NCBI GenBank assembly: GCA_030748635.1
Contig: JASMLP010000209.1
Coordinates: 1 to 43,039 of the forward strand
From: Planctomycetota bacterium
GTDB taxonomy: Bacteria > Planctomycetota > JACQVV01 > JASMLP01
DNA: 43,039 nucleotides
Direction: 5' to 3'
The position numbers were made by a program, and so were the translations under genes. The number at the start of each line of letters is the position of its first letter. Positions within the stretch are counted from its first letter, which is position 1. Positions 15,705 through 24,669 of the stretch are shown in pieces. The notes beneath the pieces are model-generated. The model was not told where the DNA came from, did not search any database, and saw nothing but the letters and a program-made list of their open reading frames with translations.

Positions 15705-16348
15705 TGCCAAGCATTCAGTCAGTCGCCTCTTATCTTCCTCGGATCCTCAAACACCCTTTTACCAGAACGCTAGCTCTCGGCATCCTGTTTATCTGGATCC
15801 TAAACGCTCCCCTTTCTGCTCAGGAGGAGCCCAAGGAGTCGTCTGCTCCGAGCGCATCAGACACGCCGATTACTGAAAAGTTTTCGCTCGAAGAAGATGA
15901 AGATTCTGCCGCTACTTCCCGCTCTCAACGCCCGGCCGACCCTTCTGCCAAAGACCTTCTTATTCGCGTAGGTTTGACCCTTACCTGCCTTATCCTCGTT
16001 CTTCTGGGGATTGCCTGGATCGCCCGTCGGTTCTGGCCTGGCGGTATACATATCGGTCGCGGCACCGGCCCCATTCGAATCTTGGCTCGTACTGGCCTTC
16101 CTCCTCGGCATACGCTTTATCTGATTCGAGTAGGACGCCGTATTTTGCTTGTTGGGGTCACTGGCGAGAGTATTTCCACCCTGAGTGAAATTACGGACGC
16201 AGAAGAAGTCGATCGACTGGAAGTCTCTGCATCAGGTTCCTCAAACGATTCTCTTCCACCTGGATTTGAGAAGGTTCTTTCTGGCGCGATAGATCAGTAC
16301 GAAGACGATTCTCCACCCACTATTCCGGAAAATTTGCGTGAACTCTAA
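15704..16348 (+). CDS. fliO: Flagellar biosynthesis protein FliO
   Basis: FliO helps assemble the FliP ring of the export gate. The start ATG shares one base with the fliN stop (TAATG). A first hydrophobic segment (LALGILFIWILNAPLSAQ) looks like a signal or signal anchor, followed by an acidic linker. The membrane helix VGLTLTCLILVLLGIAWIAR is near residues 87-106. The cytoplasmic FliO domain has IRILARTGLPPRHTLYLIRV and GRRILLVGVTGESISTL, a typical pattern. It overlaps fliP by 11 bases. The call rests on this domain and on its place before fliP. Confidence 0.88.
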   Translation: MPSIQSVASYLPRILKHPFTRTLALGILFIWILNAPLSAQEEPKESSAPSASDTPITEKFSLEEDEDSAATSRSQRPADPSAKDLLIRVGLTLTCLILVLLGIAWIARRFWPGGIHIGRGTGPIRILARTGLPPRHTLYLIRVGRRILLVGVTGESISTLSEITDAEEVDRLEVSASGSSNDSLPPGFEKVLSGAIDQYEDDSPPTIPENLREL

Positions 16349-17117
16349 AATCGGCAGCCAGCGGTTCTGGAAAACCCTCTTTCTATGGGCTGGCTTCCTA
16401 CTTTTTTTCGGAAACCAGGGTCTTGCCCAGTCCGTTCCATATTTCGATGGAATCAGGCAGGCGGAAAACCCTCAGGAAGTAGCGACTGTCCTCGAGATTC
16501 TGATTCTCCTCACTGTCTTAACGCTCGTTCCTTCATTTCTTGTACTAACGACCGCCTTCACTCGCATCGTAATTGTTCTGGGCTTCCTCCGCCGAGCACT
16601 TGCCACCCAGACCTTGCCCCCCAACCAGGTGATTATTGGACTTTCCCTGATTCTTACTTTTTTTGTCATGTACCCCACTTTTTCTCGAATCAAGGATCAA
16701 GCCCTCGTCCCGTACATGGACGAAGAAATTACCCAGAAAGAGATGTTTTTGCGTTCGGAAGGACACATGCGGGAATTCATGTTTGTTCATACCCGAAAAA
16801 AAGACGTCAAACTTTTCCTCGAACTCACCGACTTCAAAATCGACAAACCTCCAGGGGAGGTCCTCAAAAGCGATATCGGAACACATATCCTGGTTCCCGC
16901 CTTTGTTCTTTCTGAACTCCGACGAGCTTTCGAAATGGGCTTCGCTCTGTTCCTTCCTTTTCTAGTCATCGACCTGGTCGTAGCAGCCATTCTGATTTCC
17001 ATGGGCATGCTAGTGCTTCCACCCATTCTTATTTCACTTCCCTTCAAAATACTGCTTTTCGTTCTAGTAGACGGCTGGTATCTGGTCGTTGGCAGTTTGA
17101 TGCGCAGCTTCGGATGA
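16338..17117 (+). CDS. fliP: Flagellar export gate protein FliP
   Basis: FliP is the core pentamer of the protein-export pore. A cleavable signal-like segment (LFLWAGFLLFFGNQGLAQ) precedes the mature start. The highly conserved segments LTVLTLVPSFLVLTTAFTRI, VIVLGFLRRALATQTLPPNQ and the loop FVLSELRRAFEMGFALFLPF are present, followed by VLPPILISLPFKILLFVLVD and DGWYLVVGSL. It has 259 residues. GTG 16338 is the start that gives the signal peptide; it lies inside the end of fliO. Confidence 0.97.
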   Translation: MNSKIGSQRFWKTLFLWAGFLLFFGNQGLAQSVPYFDGIRQAENPQEVATVLEILILLTVLTLVPSFLVLTTAFTRIVIVLGFLRRALATQTLPPNQVIIGLSLILTFFVMYPTFSRIKDQALVPYMDEEITQKEMFLRSEGHMREFMFVHTRKKDVKLFLELTDFKIDKPPGEVLKSDIGTHILVPAFVLSELRRAFEMGFALFLPFLVIDLVVAAILISMGMLVLPPILISLPFKILLFVLVDGWYLVVGSLMRSFG

Positions 17118-17124
17118 ACTGGCC

Positions 17125-17397
17125 ATGGACGATATACAAATAGCCGTAGACATCGGTCGAGAAGCGCTGATCCTGGCCATGGCTCTTTCCGCGCCTCTTC
17201 TTTTGGTCGGCCTGGTAATCGGAGTCTCAATCAGCGTTGTTCAAGCCGCTACCTCCATTCAAGAACAGACCCTTACCTTTGTTCCTAAAATTATAGGCGT
17301 GGTGGTTCTCACTGCGATCATTCTTCCGTGGATGGTTACACGGTTGGTGGAATACACCACCAATCTTTTCATCGCTCTCCCCGACCTTTTCGGATAA
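17125..17397 (+). CDS. fliQ: Flagellar export gate protein FliQ
   Basis: FliQ is a small two-helix subunit of the export gate. The 90-residue protein matches the family: the first helix LILAMALSAPLLLVGLVIGV is followed by SISVVQAATSIQEQTLTFVP (the Q...T.iqe.tl.f.Pk signature) and the second helix IIGVVVLTAIILPWMV, ending near LFIALPDLFG. It lies 7 bases after fliP and 3 bases before fliR, the invariant P-Q-R order. Confidence 0.96.
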   Translation: MDDIQIAVDIGREALILAMALSAPLLLVGLVIGVSISVVQAATSIQEQTLTFVPKIIGVVVLTAIILPWMVTRLVEYTTNLFIALPDLFG

Positions 17398-17400
17398 TCC

Positions 17401-18192
17401 GTGAACGACTTTATTCTTTTCACCATCGAACAGTGGAAAGTCTTTATCCTCGTTCTACTACGAGTCTCGGGCCTTCTTTTCCTGATGCCTTTTCTGGGCG
17501 CTCGCACCATTCCGAGACAGGTTCAAGTCGCCTTCGCATTGATCATTTCCATTCTTCTCTTTCCTGTTCTTCCCCAGAAAATATTCCAGATTCCGGACAC
17601 TCTCGGGGGATACTTTGTGGGAGCGTTCATGGAATTTTCTTTAGGCGTTCTCATGGGCGCAGCTCTTTTCGTCTATTTCACCGCCTTTCAGATGGCCGGT
17701 TATCTCATCGGCACCTCGATCGGATTTGCTCTGGCTAACGTCATCGACCCACTCACTCAGCAGCAATCTTCCATCTTCGGCCAGCTCTTCTTTCTCTTTG
17801 CCACTCTCATCTTCTTGATGGTGGATGGTCATCACATCATGATCCGATCACTTGCCCAGACTTTTGACCTTATTCCCTTGGGGGCCATGGTGTTTCGTAA
17901 ATCCGTCGTCGACATGTTCAGTGCCCATTTTTTCGGTACGATCTTTATTGTCGGGCTTCGAATTTCGGCCCCCGTATTAGTGGCATTATTGCTCGCCTCG
18001 ATTGCCATGGGTTTCATGGCCCGTACGGTTCCCGAAATGAATATCTTCATCATTGGGTTCGCACTTCGTATCTTTGTAGGTTTCTTTCTTGTCATCTATC
18101 TGGTTCCCCACCTTGCGCGAATCATGGGGACACTCACCGAACAGATGGACCGAGATCTCTCCACCCTTTTACGACTGTTGAGTCCAACTTAA
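17401..18192 (+). CDS. fliR: Flagellar export gate protein FliR
   Basis: FliR completes the FliP5-FliQ4-FliR1 export gate. The 263-residue protein has about six membrane segments. Family marks include VFILVLLRVSGLLFLMPFLG, FALANVIDPLTQQQSSIFGQ (close to the usual G...a...DP....qs...gq) and MARTVPEMNIFIIGFALRIF, a strongly conserved FliR segment. The start is GTG 17401, three bases after the fliQ stop. FlhB starts 4 bases after its end. Confidence 0.96.
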   Translation: MNDFILFTIEQWKVFILVLLRVSGLLFLMPFLGARTIPRQVQVAFALIISILLFPVLPQKIFQIPDTLGGYFVGAFMEFSLGVLMGAALFVYFTAFQMAGYLIGTSIGFALANVIDPLTQQQSSIFGQLFFLFATLIFLMVDGHHIMIRSLAQTFDLIPLGAMVFRKSVVDMFSAHFFGTIFIVGLRISAPVLVALLLASIAMGFMARTVPEMNIFIIGFALRIFVGFFLVIYLVPHLARIMGTLTEQMDRDLSTLLRLLSPT

Positions 18193-18196
18193 ATCG

Positions 18197-19267
18197 ATGG
18201 CTGAAGATCAAGCCGGCGAACGCACGCAACCAGCAACCCCTCGAAAGCGATCTAAAGCTCGCGAGGACGGAAATGTTGCCAGATCTCAAGATCTCTCGAG
18301 TAGTTTTTTGCTCTTGGCGGCCGTTTTGTGTTTCTATTTTTATGGTGCCTCTTTTCTCAAAAAACTCGCCGATTTCACAGTTCTCGTCCTTTCCAACATT
18401 CATGGATTTAATGTCAGCGACCAAAACACAACCGCGTTCAGTCTCAAGGGCGGTATTTTCACTCTGAATCTTATGGCCCCAATATTGATTGCTATCGTTT
18501 TCGCCGCCCTCGCCGCCAGTTTGATTCAAGTTGGGTTTCTTTTGACAGCCAAACCCTTAACCCCCGACTTGAATCGCCTCAACCCGATCAACGGCTTAAA
18601 AAAACTTGTTGGCCTTCGCAGTTTGGCCAAATTGGCCGCTTCCTTGTTCAAGCTTTCCGTCATAGGTATCGTCTTGTACTTTGTTCTGATCGGTGAAATC
18701 GATCACTTTTTCTTGCTCCTCGATGTCAATATTCACCAGACTTTCGCCTATCTTGGACTGATTCTCTTTCGTCTTTCTCTCGCCACAGCACTTTCTCTTT
18801 TCATTCTGGCTCTTTTCGATTACGCCTACCAACGGTGGCAACACGAAAAGGATTTGCGAATGAGTCGCCAGGAAATCAAAGATGAGATGAAAATGATGGA
18901 AGGAGATCCTCACGTCCGTGCCCGTCGTCGACAGGTCCAGATGCAGTTGGCTCGACAGCGAATGATGCGGGATGTTCCCAAGGCCGATGTTGTCGTCACC
19001 AACCCAACTCACCTGGCGATAGCCATCCAGTACAACGGAAATATGGAGGCTCCCAAAGTCGTTGCCAAAGGAGCCGATTTTCTGGCGCAAAAAATCAGAT
19101 CAATCGCCAAGGACGAAAAGATACCTGTCGTCGAGAAAAAGAGTCTGGCCCAAGCGCTCTATAGAACGGTTGAGGTTGGAGAAGAAATCCCAGAATCTTT
19201 CTGGGAAGCGGTGGCTGAAATTCTGGCCTATGTTTATCGCATCCAGAACCGGGCGGTGCCCGCATGA
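18197..19267 (+). CDS. flhB: Flagellar export switch protein FlhB
   Basis: FlhB controls substrate specificity of the export gate. The N-terminus (GERTQPATPRKRSKAREDGN) is typical. Four membrane segments span roughly residues 30-210. The cytoplasmic domain carries the self-cleavage motif NPTH (VVVTNPTHLAIAIQYN), cut between Asn and Pro in the family, and the conserved ends KGADFLAQKIRSIAKDEKIP and PVVEKKSLAQALYRTVEVGE. The length of 356 residues is normal. Its stop overlaps flhA by ATGA. Confidence 0.97.
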   Translation: MAEDQAGERTQPATPRKRSKAREDGNVARSQDLSSSFLLLAAVLCFYFYGASFLKKLADFTVLVLSNIHGFNVSDQNTTAFSLKGGIFTLNLMAPILIAIVFAALAASLIQVGFLLTAKPLTPDLNRLNPINGLKKLVGLRSLAKLAASLFKLSVIGIVLYFVLIGEIDHFFLLLDVNIHQTFAYLGLILFRLSLATALSLFILALFDYAYQRWQHEKDLRMSRQEIKDEMKMMEGDPHVRARRRQVQMQLARQRMMRDVPKADVVVTNPTHLAIAIQYNGNMEAPKVVAKGADFLAQKIRSIAKDEKIPVVEKKSLAQALYRTVEVGEEIPESFWEAVAEILAYVYRIQNRAVPA

Positions 19268-21345
19268 TTTCAATCAACAATCTGAACAATTTTATTACCC
19301 GTTATCGGGGTTTGTTCATGGCGGTGGCCATCGTATCCCTACCGCTCATCATCATCATTCCGATCCCGACCGTCCTTATCGACTTACTTCTAGCGATCAA
19401 TCTGACCATCGCATTCATCATCATCCTCACCACGATCTATATTAATCAACCCCTCCAGTTCTCCGTATTTCCTTCTCTGCTGTTGATCATGACCTTGTAC
19501 CGACTGGTACTCAATATCGCCACAACACGCCTTATACTCGGTGAATCGGCTCCCAACGTGGACCAACCGGCCGGAAAAGTAATCGAAGCCTTCGGGACTT
19601 TCGTCGCGGGTAATGACGCGCTCATCGGTTTCATCATGTTCGTCATTCTGGTGATCATTCAATTTGTTGTTATTACAAAAGGTGCCACCCGAATTTCGGA
19701 AGTCGCGGCCCGATTTACACTCGACGGTATGCCTGGCAAACAGATGGCCATCGACGCCGACCTCAATGCGGGCCTCATCGACGAAAATGAAGCCCGTACT
19801 CGGCGTGACACCATCATGCGCGAAGCCGATTTTTATGGAGCGATGGATGGTGCTAGCAAGTTTGTCCGTGGGGATGCGATCGCCGGAATCATCATCACCG
19901 TCATCAACCTTATAGGTGGATTTGTCATCGGATATTTCCAAAGGGGTTATCAACTTTCAGAATCCCTTGAGGTTTTCTCCAAGTTGACGGTTGGTGATGG
20001 CCTCATCACACAAATTCCAGCTTTTATTATCAGCATAGCGGCCGGTCTGATTATCACCCGAGATACATCGGATATGAGTCTCGGTGAAGAAATGGTCGGT
20101 CAATTATTGACCAACCCCAAACCCCTTGGAATTTCCAGCGGGTTTCTTTTCCTGCTTGCCTGGACCCCACTGCCCTTTATCCCAATGGTTGGACTCTCTG
20201 CGGTTTGCGGCGGTGGCGCCTTCTTGTTGCATCAAATCCAAGCCGATCGTTCGGTCCGAGAAAAAGAAAAGGTCCGTCGCCAAACGCCCGAAACGCAGCA
20301 TAAAGTTGAATCTCTGCTCCGAGTCGATCCCATGGAAATGGAGGTCGGTTACGGACTATTGCGTCTAGTCGATACCTCTCAGGGAGGTGATCTTCTCGAA
20401 CGAATAACCATGATTCGGCGTCAAACGGCCCTCGAACTCGGCATTGTCATTCCCCCGGTTCGTATCCGTGACAACATGCAACTCGAACCGAATCGCTACA
20501 TTATCAAAATTCACGGCGAAGAAATTGCGCGTGGCGATTCCATGCCCGATCAATTTCTGGCCATGGACGCTGGTGTCGCAACCGGTAAAGTCGATGGCAT
20601 CCCCACCCAGGAACCCGCCTTCGGTTTGCCAGCGCTATGGATTTCAGAGTCAAATCGGGAGCGCGCCTCCGCGCTTGGTTATACCGTCGTAGACTCCACA
20701 ACCGTGATTGCGACCCACCTTACCGAATTGATCAAATCTTATTCGTTCGACCTCTTAACTCGTGAAGAAGTTGTCAACTTGCTGGAAAATCTCAAAGAAA
20801 GTAACCCCAAGATCGTTGAGGAAGTTGTTCCCGATGTTCTCAAATACGCCGATATCCAAAAAGTATTGCAAAACCTACTCCGAGAAAATGTTTCTATCCG
20901 CAATTTGGCCTCCATTCTTGAAACCCTTGCCGATTATGGCCGTCGAATCCAAGATCCCTCGCTTTTAACCGAATACGTTCGAAGCAGTCTGGCCCGAAAT
21001 ATTTCCCGACAATATCAAGATGATGAGGGCAGACTGACTTGCATCACCCTGGATCCCAGCCTCGAAGAGTTAGTCTCCGGCTCATTGCAACATACTGAAA
21101 ATGGCAGTTTTTTGTCCATGTCTCCTTCTTTGATGAAAGACATCATGGATGCGATGGGTCCCCATCTGGAAAATCTTGTACAAAGCGGTCACACCGCAAT
21201 ACTTCTCACATCACCCCAAATTCGACCCCACATCAAACGAATCGTGGATGGAATTCAGCCCGGAATCGTTGTCATCAGTTACAATGAAGTGGTTGCAGAT
21301 GTACAGGTTGAGTCAGTCGCGGTAGTCACTCTCGCAACCACCTAA
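19264..21345 (+). CDS. flhA: Flagellar export protein FlhA
   Basis: FlhA forms the nonameric export ring that receives substrate-chaperone complexes. Eight membrane segments occupy about the first 320 residues, including the highly conserved cytoplasmic loop MDGASKFVRGDAIAGIIITV and AARFTLDGMPGKQMAIDADL. The soluble C-terminal domain includes LAKLT-type dock elements, seen here as YADIQKVLQNLLRENVSIRN and ILETLADYGRRIQDPSLLTE. The 693-residue length is standard. It overlaps flhB by ATGA; flhF follows after a 94-base gap, one of the wider gaps in the run, in which I see no clear signal. Confidence 0.97.
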   Translation: MISINNLNNFITRYRGLFMAVAIVSLPLIIIIPIPTVLIDLLLAINLTIAFIIILTTIYINQPLQFSVFPSLLLIMTLYRLVLNIATTRLILGESAPNVDQPAGKVIEAFGTFVAGNDALIGFIMFVILVIIQFVVITKGATRISEVAARFTLDGMPGKQMAIDADLNAGLIDENEARTRRDTIMREADFYGAMDGASKFVRGDAIAGIIITVINLIGGFVIGYFQRGYQLSESLEVFSKLTVGDGLITQIPAFIISIAAGLIITRDTSDMSLGEEMVGQLLTNPKPLGISSGFLFLLAWTPLPFIPMVGLSAVCGGGAFLLHQIQADRSVREKEKVRRQTPETQHKVESLLRVDPMEMEVGYGLLRLVDTSQGGDLLERITMIRRQTALELGIVIPPVRIRDNMQLEPNRYIIKIHGEEIARGDSMPDQFLAMDAGVATGKVDGIPTQEPAFGLPALWISESNRERASALGYTVVDSTTVIATHLTELIKSYSFDLLTREEVVNLLENLKESNPKIVEEVVPDVLKYADIQKVLQNLLRENVSIRNLASILETLADYGRRIQDPSLLTEYVRSSLARNISRQYQDDEGRLTCITLDPSLEELVSGSLQHTENGSFLSMSPSLMKDIMDAMGPHLENLVQSGHTAILLTSPQIRPHIKRIVDGIQPGIVVISYNEVVADVQVESVAVVTLATT

Positions 21346-21439
21346 ACGGTTTGTCGGTATACCCTGATAACCCGTTCAGGATTTCTCTCGAACGAACGAT
21401 CCATTTCGAATGAGTCTTATAGGTTGTAATCCTGCCGAC

Positions 21440-22654
21440 ATGAGCATTAAAAAATTTCTAGCCCCCACCATGGAAGAAGCTTTGACGGATCTTCGCCGTA
21501 ATTTAGGCGAACACGCCGTTATTTTGCGCACCCGAACCGTAGCAGCGCGCGGTTTCCTGGGACGCTTTTCCCGTTCCATGGTCGAAATTACCGCAACCCG
21601 GGATGAGCAAGCCCAGCAAGAGGCAAAAAAGCGGACAGAATCTCGCCTTATTCAATCTCGACCCAAATCTTCTACCGCACCCGGTTCTCGGGCCAATAGC
21701 GCCTACACAAAACAAAATCTTCTTTCGAATGAAAATGGGGATGATCTTGAATCCATACGGCACGAAATCTCTTCGTTGCATAGCATGTTCAGAGATCTCG
21801 TACGGGAAACAAGATATCCAGGACTGGCGTCCCTTCCTGAATCGTTTCTGGTCGCCTACCATCAATTACTCGAACTTGAAATTGATGAGGTGGTTGCCAC
21901 CCGCTTAATCCTTCACCTTCATAATAAGCTCTCTTCTTCCTCGCCCACCCAAACCTCGCGCGTTTTCGAGCATTTGGAAAAATTGGTGCGAGGACTTATA
22001 CCCGTCACTGGACCCGTAGGCGTTTCTGAAGGCAAACCCCGTTTAATTGCCATGGTGGGCCCAACTGGAGTAGGTAAAACCACCACCATCGCCAAACTTG
22101 CCTCTATTTTCCGTCGAAAAAACAATCTCAAAGTTGCCCTGATATCCATCGATACCTACCGAATCGCCGCCTCCGAACAGATCGGTCGATACGGTGAAAT
22201 GTTAGGCATTCCAGTTGAAGTGGTCACTCAACCTGATCAGATCCATTCGGTTTTGCATCGGCTTTCGGATTTTGATCTGATCTTTTTGGATACCGCTGGT
22301 CGAAGCCAAAGAGATCGGATCAAGATGGCCGAGTTAGAAGATTATCTTGAGATTGCTCAACCAGATGAAACCCATCTCGTGCTTGCCGCCTCTTCTCACC
22401 CGAGCGGAATGACTGATATTGCAAAGCGCTTTTTACCGCTAGGTATCGACCGTTTGTTGATATCAAAAATAGATGAAAGTCCCTCACTAGGCTTTCTACT
22501 TCAGGTCATTCTTCAGATCGGAAAACCGATCTCTTATCTCACAAATGGAAGAAATGTACCCGAGGATATCCAGGTTGCATCGTCCCAACTCGTAGCCAAT
22601 TTATGTTTAGGTCGTGAATCAGCAGATTTTCCATCCGTTGAGCTAGCCACATGA
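21440..22654 (+). CDS. flhF: Flagellar placement GTPase FlhF
   Basis: FlhF is an SRP-type GTPase that marks the pole or site of new flagella. I chose ATG 21440 because the family starts with (M)xIKKFxAPTMxEAL and the sequence there reads MSIKKFLAPTMEEALTDLRR; ATG 21410 would add ten unmatched residues. An N-terminal B domain of about 60 residues precedes a basic linker. The NG domain contains the P-loop GPTGVGKTTTIAKLA (near residue 206), ISIDTYRIAASEQ and FLDTAGRSQRD. Length is 404 residues. It overlaps flhG by ATGA. Confidence 0.95.
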   Translation: MSIKKFLAPTMEEALTDLRRNLGEHAVILRTRTVAARGFLGRFSRSMVEITATRDEQAQQEAKKRTESRLIQSRPKSSTAPGSRANSAYTKQNLLSNENGDDLESIRHEISSLHSMFRDLVRETRYPGLASLPESFLVAYHQLLELEIDEVVATRLILHLHNKLSSSSPTQTSRVFEHLEKLVRGLIPVTGPVGVSEGKPRLIAMVGPTGVGKTTTIAKLASIFRRKNNLKVALISIDTYRIAASEQIGRYGEMLGIPVEVVTQPDQIHSVLHRLSDFDLIFLDTAGRSQRDRIKMAELEDYLEIAQPDETHLVLAASSHPSGMTDIAKRFLPLGIDRLLISKIDESPSLGFLLQVILQIGKPISYLTNGRNVPEDIQVASSQLVANLCLGRESADFPSVELAT

Positions 22655-23514
22655 ACGATCAAGCTGAAACACTCCGAAATATGGTTGAGGACCAACCTGC
22701 TTCGCTACCCAAGCAAACTCGTGTTATCTCCATTATGAGCGGCAAAGGAGGAGTCGGAAAAACCAACTTTGCCATCGCCCTGGCAATCGCTTTTGCTCAG
22801 CAAGGGAAAAAACCCATTTTGATCGATGTCGATATGGGATTGGCCAACGTAGATATCATTCTCAATCTCCATTGCCAACATAACATCAAACATCTGGTGG
22901 AAGGCAGATGTTCTCTTTCCGAATTAATCTATCCCGGGCCCGAAGGTATTCGAATCATTCCTGGTGCCAGCGGTTCAGCAAGCATGGCCGACCTTTCTCG
23001 TGGCCAATATGAACATCTTTTGGATGAATTTAGCAAACTTGAACAACTGGGTGATGTTTTGATCTTCGACACGGGAACCGGAATCGGTAATCAGGCCATT
23101 CGGTTTGCGACCGCGTCCGACGAAGCCATCTGCCTCGCCCTCCCTGAACCACCCTCCATCACCGACTCCTATGCGATGATGAAGCGACTACATCGTGAAC
23201 AATTTCAGGGCCGATTAAGTTTTGTTTTGAACATGGTTGAAAATGTGGTGGAGGCAAGAAAAGTTTCTTCCCGTTTTCTTGAAATCCCTCGCGATCACCT
23301 ATCGCGACAGATTCACTACTGGGGTCATATTTTTCACGATGATCACGTACCCTTGGCGGTGAAAAGACAGTTACCTTTTTTACTCGCCTTTCCAAAATGC
23401 CACGCTAGCATTTGTGTGCAGGAAATTGCTTATAAAATACTTCAAGGGGATATGCCCCCTCCTCGATTTCCAGAAAGAGGTTTTTTTCAGCGACTGTCTC
23501 GTCTTTTTAGATGA
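22651..23514 (+). CDS. flhG: Flagellar number regulator FlhG (MinD-like ATPase)
   Basis: FlhG is a MinD/ParA ATPase that restrains FlhF and so sets flagellar number. The deviant Walker A motif SGKGGVGKTNFAIALA begins at residue 30, with both signature lysines (32 and 37). The Walker B-like segments LIDVDMGLANVDIILNL and VLIFDTGTGIGNQAIRF and the family mark PSITDSYAMMKRL follow. The basic amphipathic end (FFQRLSRLFR) could be a membrane-targeting sequence. The usual FlhG N-terminal FlhF-activating peptide with DQA.LR is present as DQAETLRNMV. Length is 287 residues. Confidence 0.96.
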   Translation: MNDQAETLRNMVEDQPASLPKQTRVISIMSGKGGVGKTNFAIALAIAFAQQGKKPILIDVDMGLANVDIILNLHCQHNIKHLVEGRCSLSELIYPGPEGIRIIPGASGSASMADLSRGQYEHLLDEFSKLEQLGDVLIFDTGTGIGNQAIRFATASDEAICLALPEPPSITDSYAMMKRLHREQFQGRLSFVLNMVENVVEARKVSSRFLEIPRDHLSRQIHYWGHIFHDDHVPLAVKRQLPFLLAFPKCHASICVQEIAYKILQGDMPPPRFPERGFFQRLSRLFR

Positions 23515-23541
23515 CTCTTTGCTCTTGTTCTTAGGTGTTTT

Positions 23542-24330
23542 CTGACTACTTCACAAGCAACCCTGACCCATCCAGAACTCTGGGGAATCTTTCTAGAAAA
23601 TGGTGACCCGGAAGCCAGAAAAAGTCTGATTGAGGCCTATCTGCCCGAAGTGCGTTATGCGGCTGGACGACTGCGAGCGCGTCTTCCCAGGCACGTCGAT
23701 CAAGATGATCTCTTCCAGCAAGGGGTTTTCGGGTTGATGGATGCCGTTGAAAAATTCGACCCTGAAAAAGGGGTTAAATTCGAAACTTACTGTCAAATGC
23801 GAATCGTGGGCTCGATGTTAGACGGCATTCGAGCCGCCGATTGGGTGCCTCGCCTTGTACGCAGCAATTCGACCCGCCTCGAAAAAACCTGGATTCAGCT
23901 GGAAGGAGCCTTGGGACGAGAACCCACCGATTTTGAAATGGCCGAGGCCCTAGAAATGGAGCTCACCGAGTACGATCGCCTTCTTCGCGAGATAAGCGCC
24001 GCTTCTATTTTCAGTTATCACCGATCGTTTCAAGCCGAGGAAAACGGCAATGCTCAACGAGGACTGGATCTTCTCGAGGACAGGAAAGCCCGAGGGCCCC
24101 TGACTGCTCTCCAAAAAAAGGAGGTTCTCGAGAAAGTCAGTGAAACTCTGAATGAAAAGGAACGTATTGTGATCGTTCTCTATTACTTTGAGCGGTTAAC
24201 TTTTCGTGAGATCGGAGAAGTTCTCGAACTTACCGAAAGCCGAGTGTGTCAAATTCACTCCAAGGTTATTGCCAAACTGAAAGTCAAACTGCGCCGAATT
24301 CAGGACGATCTCATTCCCGATCCGGAGTGA
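23542..24330 (+). CDS. fliA: RNA polymerase sigma-28 factor FliA/WhiG; start codon uncertain (CTG proposed)
   Basis: The protein is a group 3 sigma factor that drives late flagellar genes such as flagellin. Region 2 is clear: DQDDLFQQGVFGLMDAVEKF and FETYCQMRIVGSMLDGIRAA then DWVPRLVRSN. Region 3 contains LGREPTDFEMAEALEM. Region 4 contains NEKERIVIVLYYFERLTFRE with LTESRVCQIHSKV. The conserved N-terminus (HPELWGIFLENGDPEARKSL then IEAYLPEVRYAAG) lies upstream of the first standard start, GTG 23650, and no ATG, GTG or TTG exists in frame back to the stop at 23512-23514. I place the start at CTG 23542, after AGGTG (23533-23537). The family is certain; the start is not. Confidence 0.9.
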   Translation: MTTSQATLTHPELWGIFLENGDPEARKSLIEAYLPEVRYAAGRLRARLPRHVDQDDLFQQGVFGLMDAVEKFDPEKGVKFETYCQMRIVGSMLDGIRAADWVPRLVRSNSTRLEKTWIQLEGALGREPTDFEMAEALEMELTEYDRLLREISAASIFSYHRSFQAEENGNAQRGLDLLEDRKARGPLTALQKKEVLEKVSETLNEKERIVIVLYYFERLTFREIGEVLELTESRVCQIHSKVIAKLKVKLRRIQDDLIPDPE

Positions 24331-24333
24331 TTC

Positions 24334-24648
24334 ATGCCTGTTCAGTCCTACAATCTACAATTTACCTTGGCCAAGGCAGAAAATGCGCAAGCGTTTCAAA
24401 ACCAGTATTTGATTCAAGATCGTTTGCTGCTTCTTCATGCCCAAGAAGCCCATCGAGATGATGTGGTCCTTTCTGGTCAACAGATACGTGAAACACCGAC
24501 CCTCGAAAACCGTACGGTCGATCCAGATAAAAAAAGAGAGTCAACCCAGTCGTTCCGACGTCGAGATCGGCGAGATTCCAACCCGTTTGAGCGCGATACC
24601 GTTCGGCCTCCGCTTGGCGATGGAAGTCTTCTCGATATAACCATTTAA
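24334..24648 (+). CDS. Small hypothetical protein at the end of the flagellar operon
   Basis: This 104-residue protein begins 3 bases after the sigma factor stop, with GGAGTG as its ribosome site inside the end of that gene, so it is in the operon. It has no membrane segment. The N-terminus (VQSYNLQFTLAKAENAQAFQ) looks amphipathic, the middle is rich in charged residues (DPDKKRESTQSFRRRDRRD), and it ends GDGSLLDITI. I recall small, poorly named proteins of similar make-up after the sigma factor in other flagellar operons, ending in G..iDI.I. The FliK of this window also ends in LGLIDLTI. No function can be given. Confidence 0.75.
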   Translation: MPVQSYNLQFTLAKAENAQAFQNQYLIQDRLLLLHAQEAHRDDVVLSGQQIRETPTLENRTVDPDKKRESTQSFRRRDRRDSNPFERDTVRPPLGDGSLLDITI

Positions 24649-24669
24649 ACAGCTTTTATCAAACCCACT

